Source: Chlorobiota bacterium
Lineage (GTDB): Bacteria; Bacteroidota; Bacteroidia; Bacteroidales; F082
Direction of reading: 5' to 3'
NCBI GenBank assembly: GCA_030619415.1
Contig: JAUXBM010000072.1
Span: 1 to 7,950, forward strand
DNA length: 7,950 nt
Shown: in pieces, positions 7,795 to 7,950 of the stretch
Position numbering within the stretch: position 1 is the first letter of the stretch
Layout: each line of letters begins with the position of its first letter
Translations under genes and position numbers: made by a program
The notes under the pieces: model-generated
Databases searched by the model: none
Told to the model about the DNA's origin: nothing
What the model saw: the letters and a program-made list of their open reading frames with translations, nothing else

Positions 7795-7830
7795 TTCAAC
7801 TCAACACTCGAGACCCAGAACTTGAGACTC
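7767..7830. repeat. Imperfect inverted repeat built from the heptamer array
   Basis: The 28 bases at 7767-7794 match the reverse complement of 7803-7830 at 22 of 28 positions, around an eight-base loop. Five of the six differences are transitions, so several become G-U pairs in RNA. The outer ends GAGTCTC/GAGACTC are perfect. The shape suggests a small dispersed hairpin repeat (REP/MITE-like) sitting between two tRNA genes, but mobility is not shown. Confidence 0.65.
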
Positions 7831-7836
7831 ATTGTG

Positions 7837-7918
7837 TGGGGAGAGGAGGATTCGAACCTCCGAAGGCTGAGCCAACAGATTTACAGTCTGCCCCGTTTGA
7901 CCGCTTCGGTATCTCCCC
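7837..7918 (-). tRNA. tRNA-Tyr (anticodon GTA)
   Basis: The 82-base gene has the long variable arm of bacterial tRNA-Tyr. The acceptor arms are GGGGAGA/TCTCCCC with discriminator A. The anticodon loop CTGTAAA, with GTA at 7884-7882, sits between CAGA and TCTG. The variable arm follows (TTGGCTCAGCCTTC), and the T arm is GGAGGTTCGAATCCTCC. CCA is not encoded. It is the first gene of the visible transcript; its promoter is at or beyond the window edge. Confidence 0.98.
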
Positions 7919-7950
7919 ATATCTAAATTTAACAATGAACTGAGCCAGCA

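Noticed and set aside
7680..7943. Plus-strand open frames across the tRNA-Gly/tRNA-Tyr region
   Set aside because: They are read antisense through tRNA genes and the heptamer array (strings such as RPGSNRPPTAWKA are the usual tRNA artefact) and resemble no protein.
7919..7950. Possible Bacteroidota promoter before tRNA-Tyr (TAAATTTA at 7924-7931, one base off TAnnTTTG)
   Set aside because: It is only five bases from the mature tRNA end, and the matching upstream TTTG element would fall outside the window, so it cannot be judged.

Overview
The window is a stretch of the core translation/transcription locus of a member of the Bacteroidota. Protein wording, moderate-to-low GC, AT-rich spacers with almost no Shine-Dalgarno sequences, tRNA genes that do not encode their 3' CCA, and the gene order all fit that phylum. 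Something near the Cytophagales/Chitinophagales is my guess; the sequence alone does not settle the order. All genes lie on the minus strand, so transcription runs from the high coordinates down to position 1.

In transcription order: tRNA-Tyr(GTA) 7918-7837; a spacer filled by a GAGTTTC heptamer repeat and its inverted partner; tRNA-Gly(TCC) 7755-7683; tRNA-Thr(GGT) 7675-7604; tuf (EF-Tu) 7551-6361; a long hairpin; tRNA-Trp(CCA) 6295-6223; secE 6205-6002; nusG 5924-5379; rplK 5340-4897; rplA 4859-4158; rplJ 4142-3621; rplL 3559-3182; a 136-base spacer with two hairpins; and rpoB from 3045, running off the left edge after 1015 codons.

The genes serve linked jobs. The tRNAs and EF-Tu feed the ribosome. 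L11, L1, L10 and L7/L12 build the L1 stalk and the GTPase-associated stalk on which EF-Tu acts. SecE is part of the protein-export channel. NusG couples RNA polymerase to the ribosome, and RpoB is the polymerase beta subunit. The order resembles the E. coli tufB-secE-nusG-rplKAJL-rpoBC region, including tRNA genes placed before tuf.

I found no new protein system: every gene is a recognisable housekeeping gene. The items worth a second look are non-coding or concern translation starts. They are two long stem-loops whose mismatches become G-U pairs only in the operon transcript, a forced TTG start for rpoB, a lone strong Shine-Dalgarno before rplA, an AT-rich palindrome touching the rplK start codon, and the heptamer repeat between two tRNA genes. 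There is no gap over 300 bases without a gene, and I saw no convincing rho-independent terminator.
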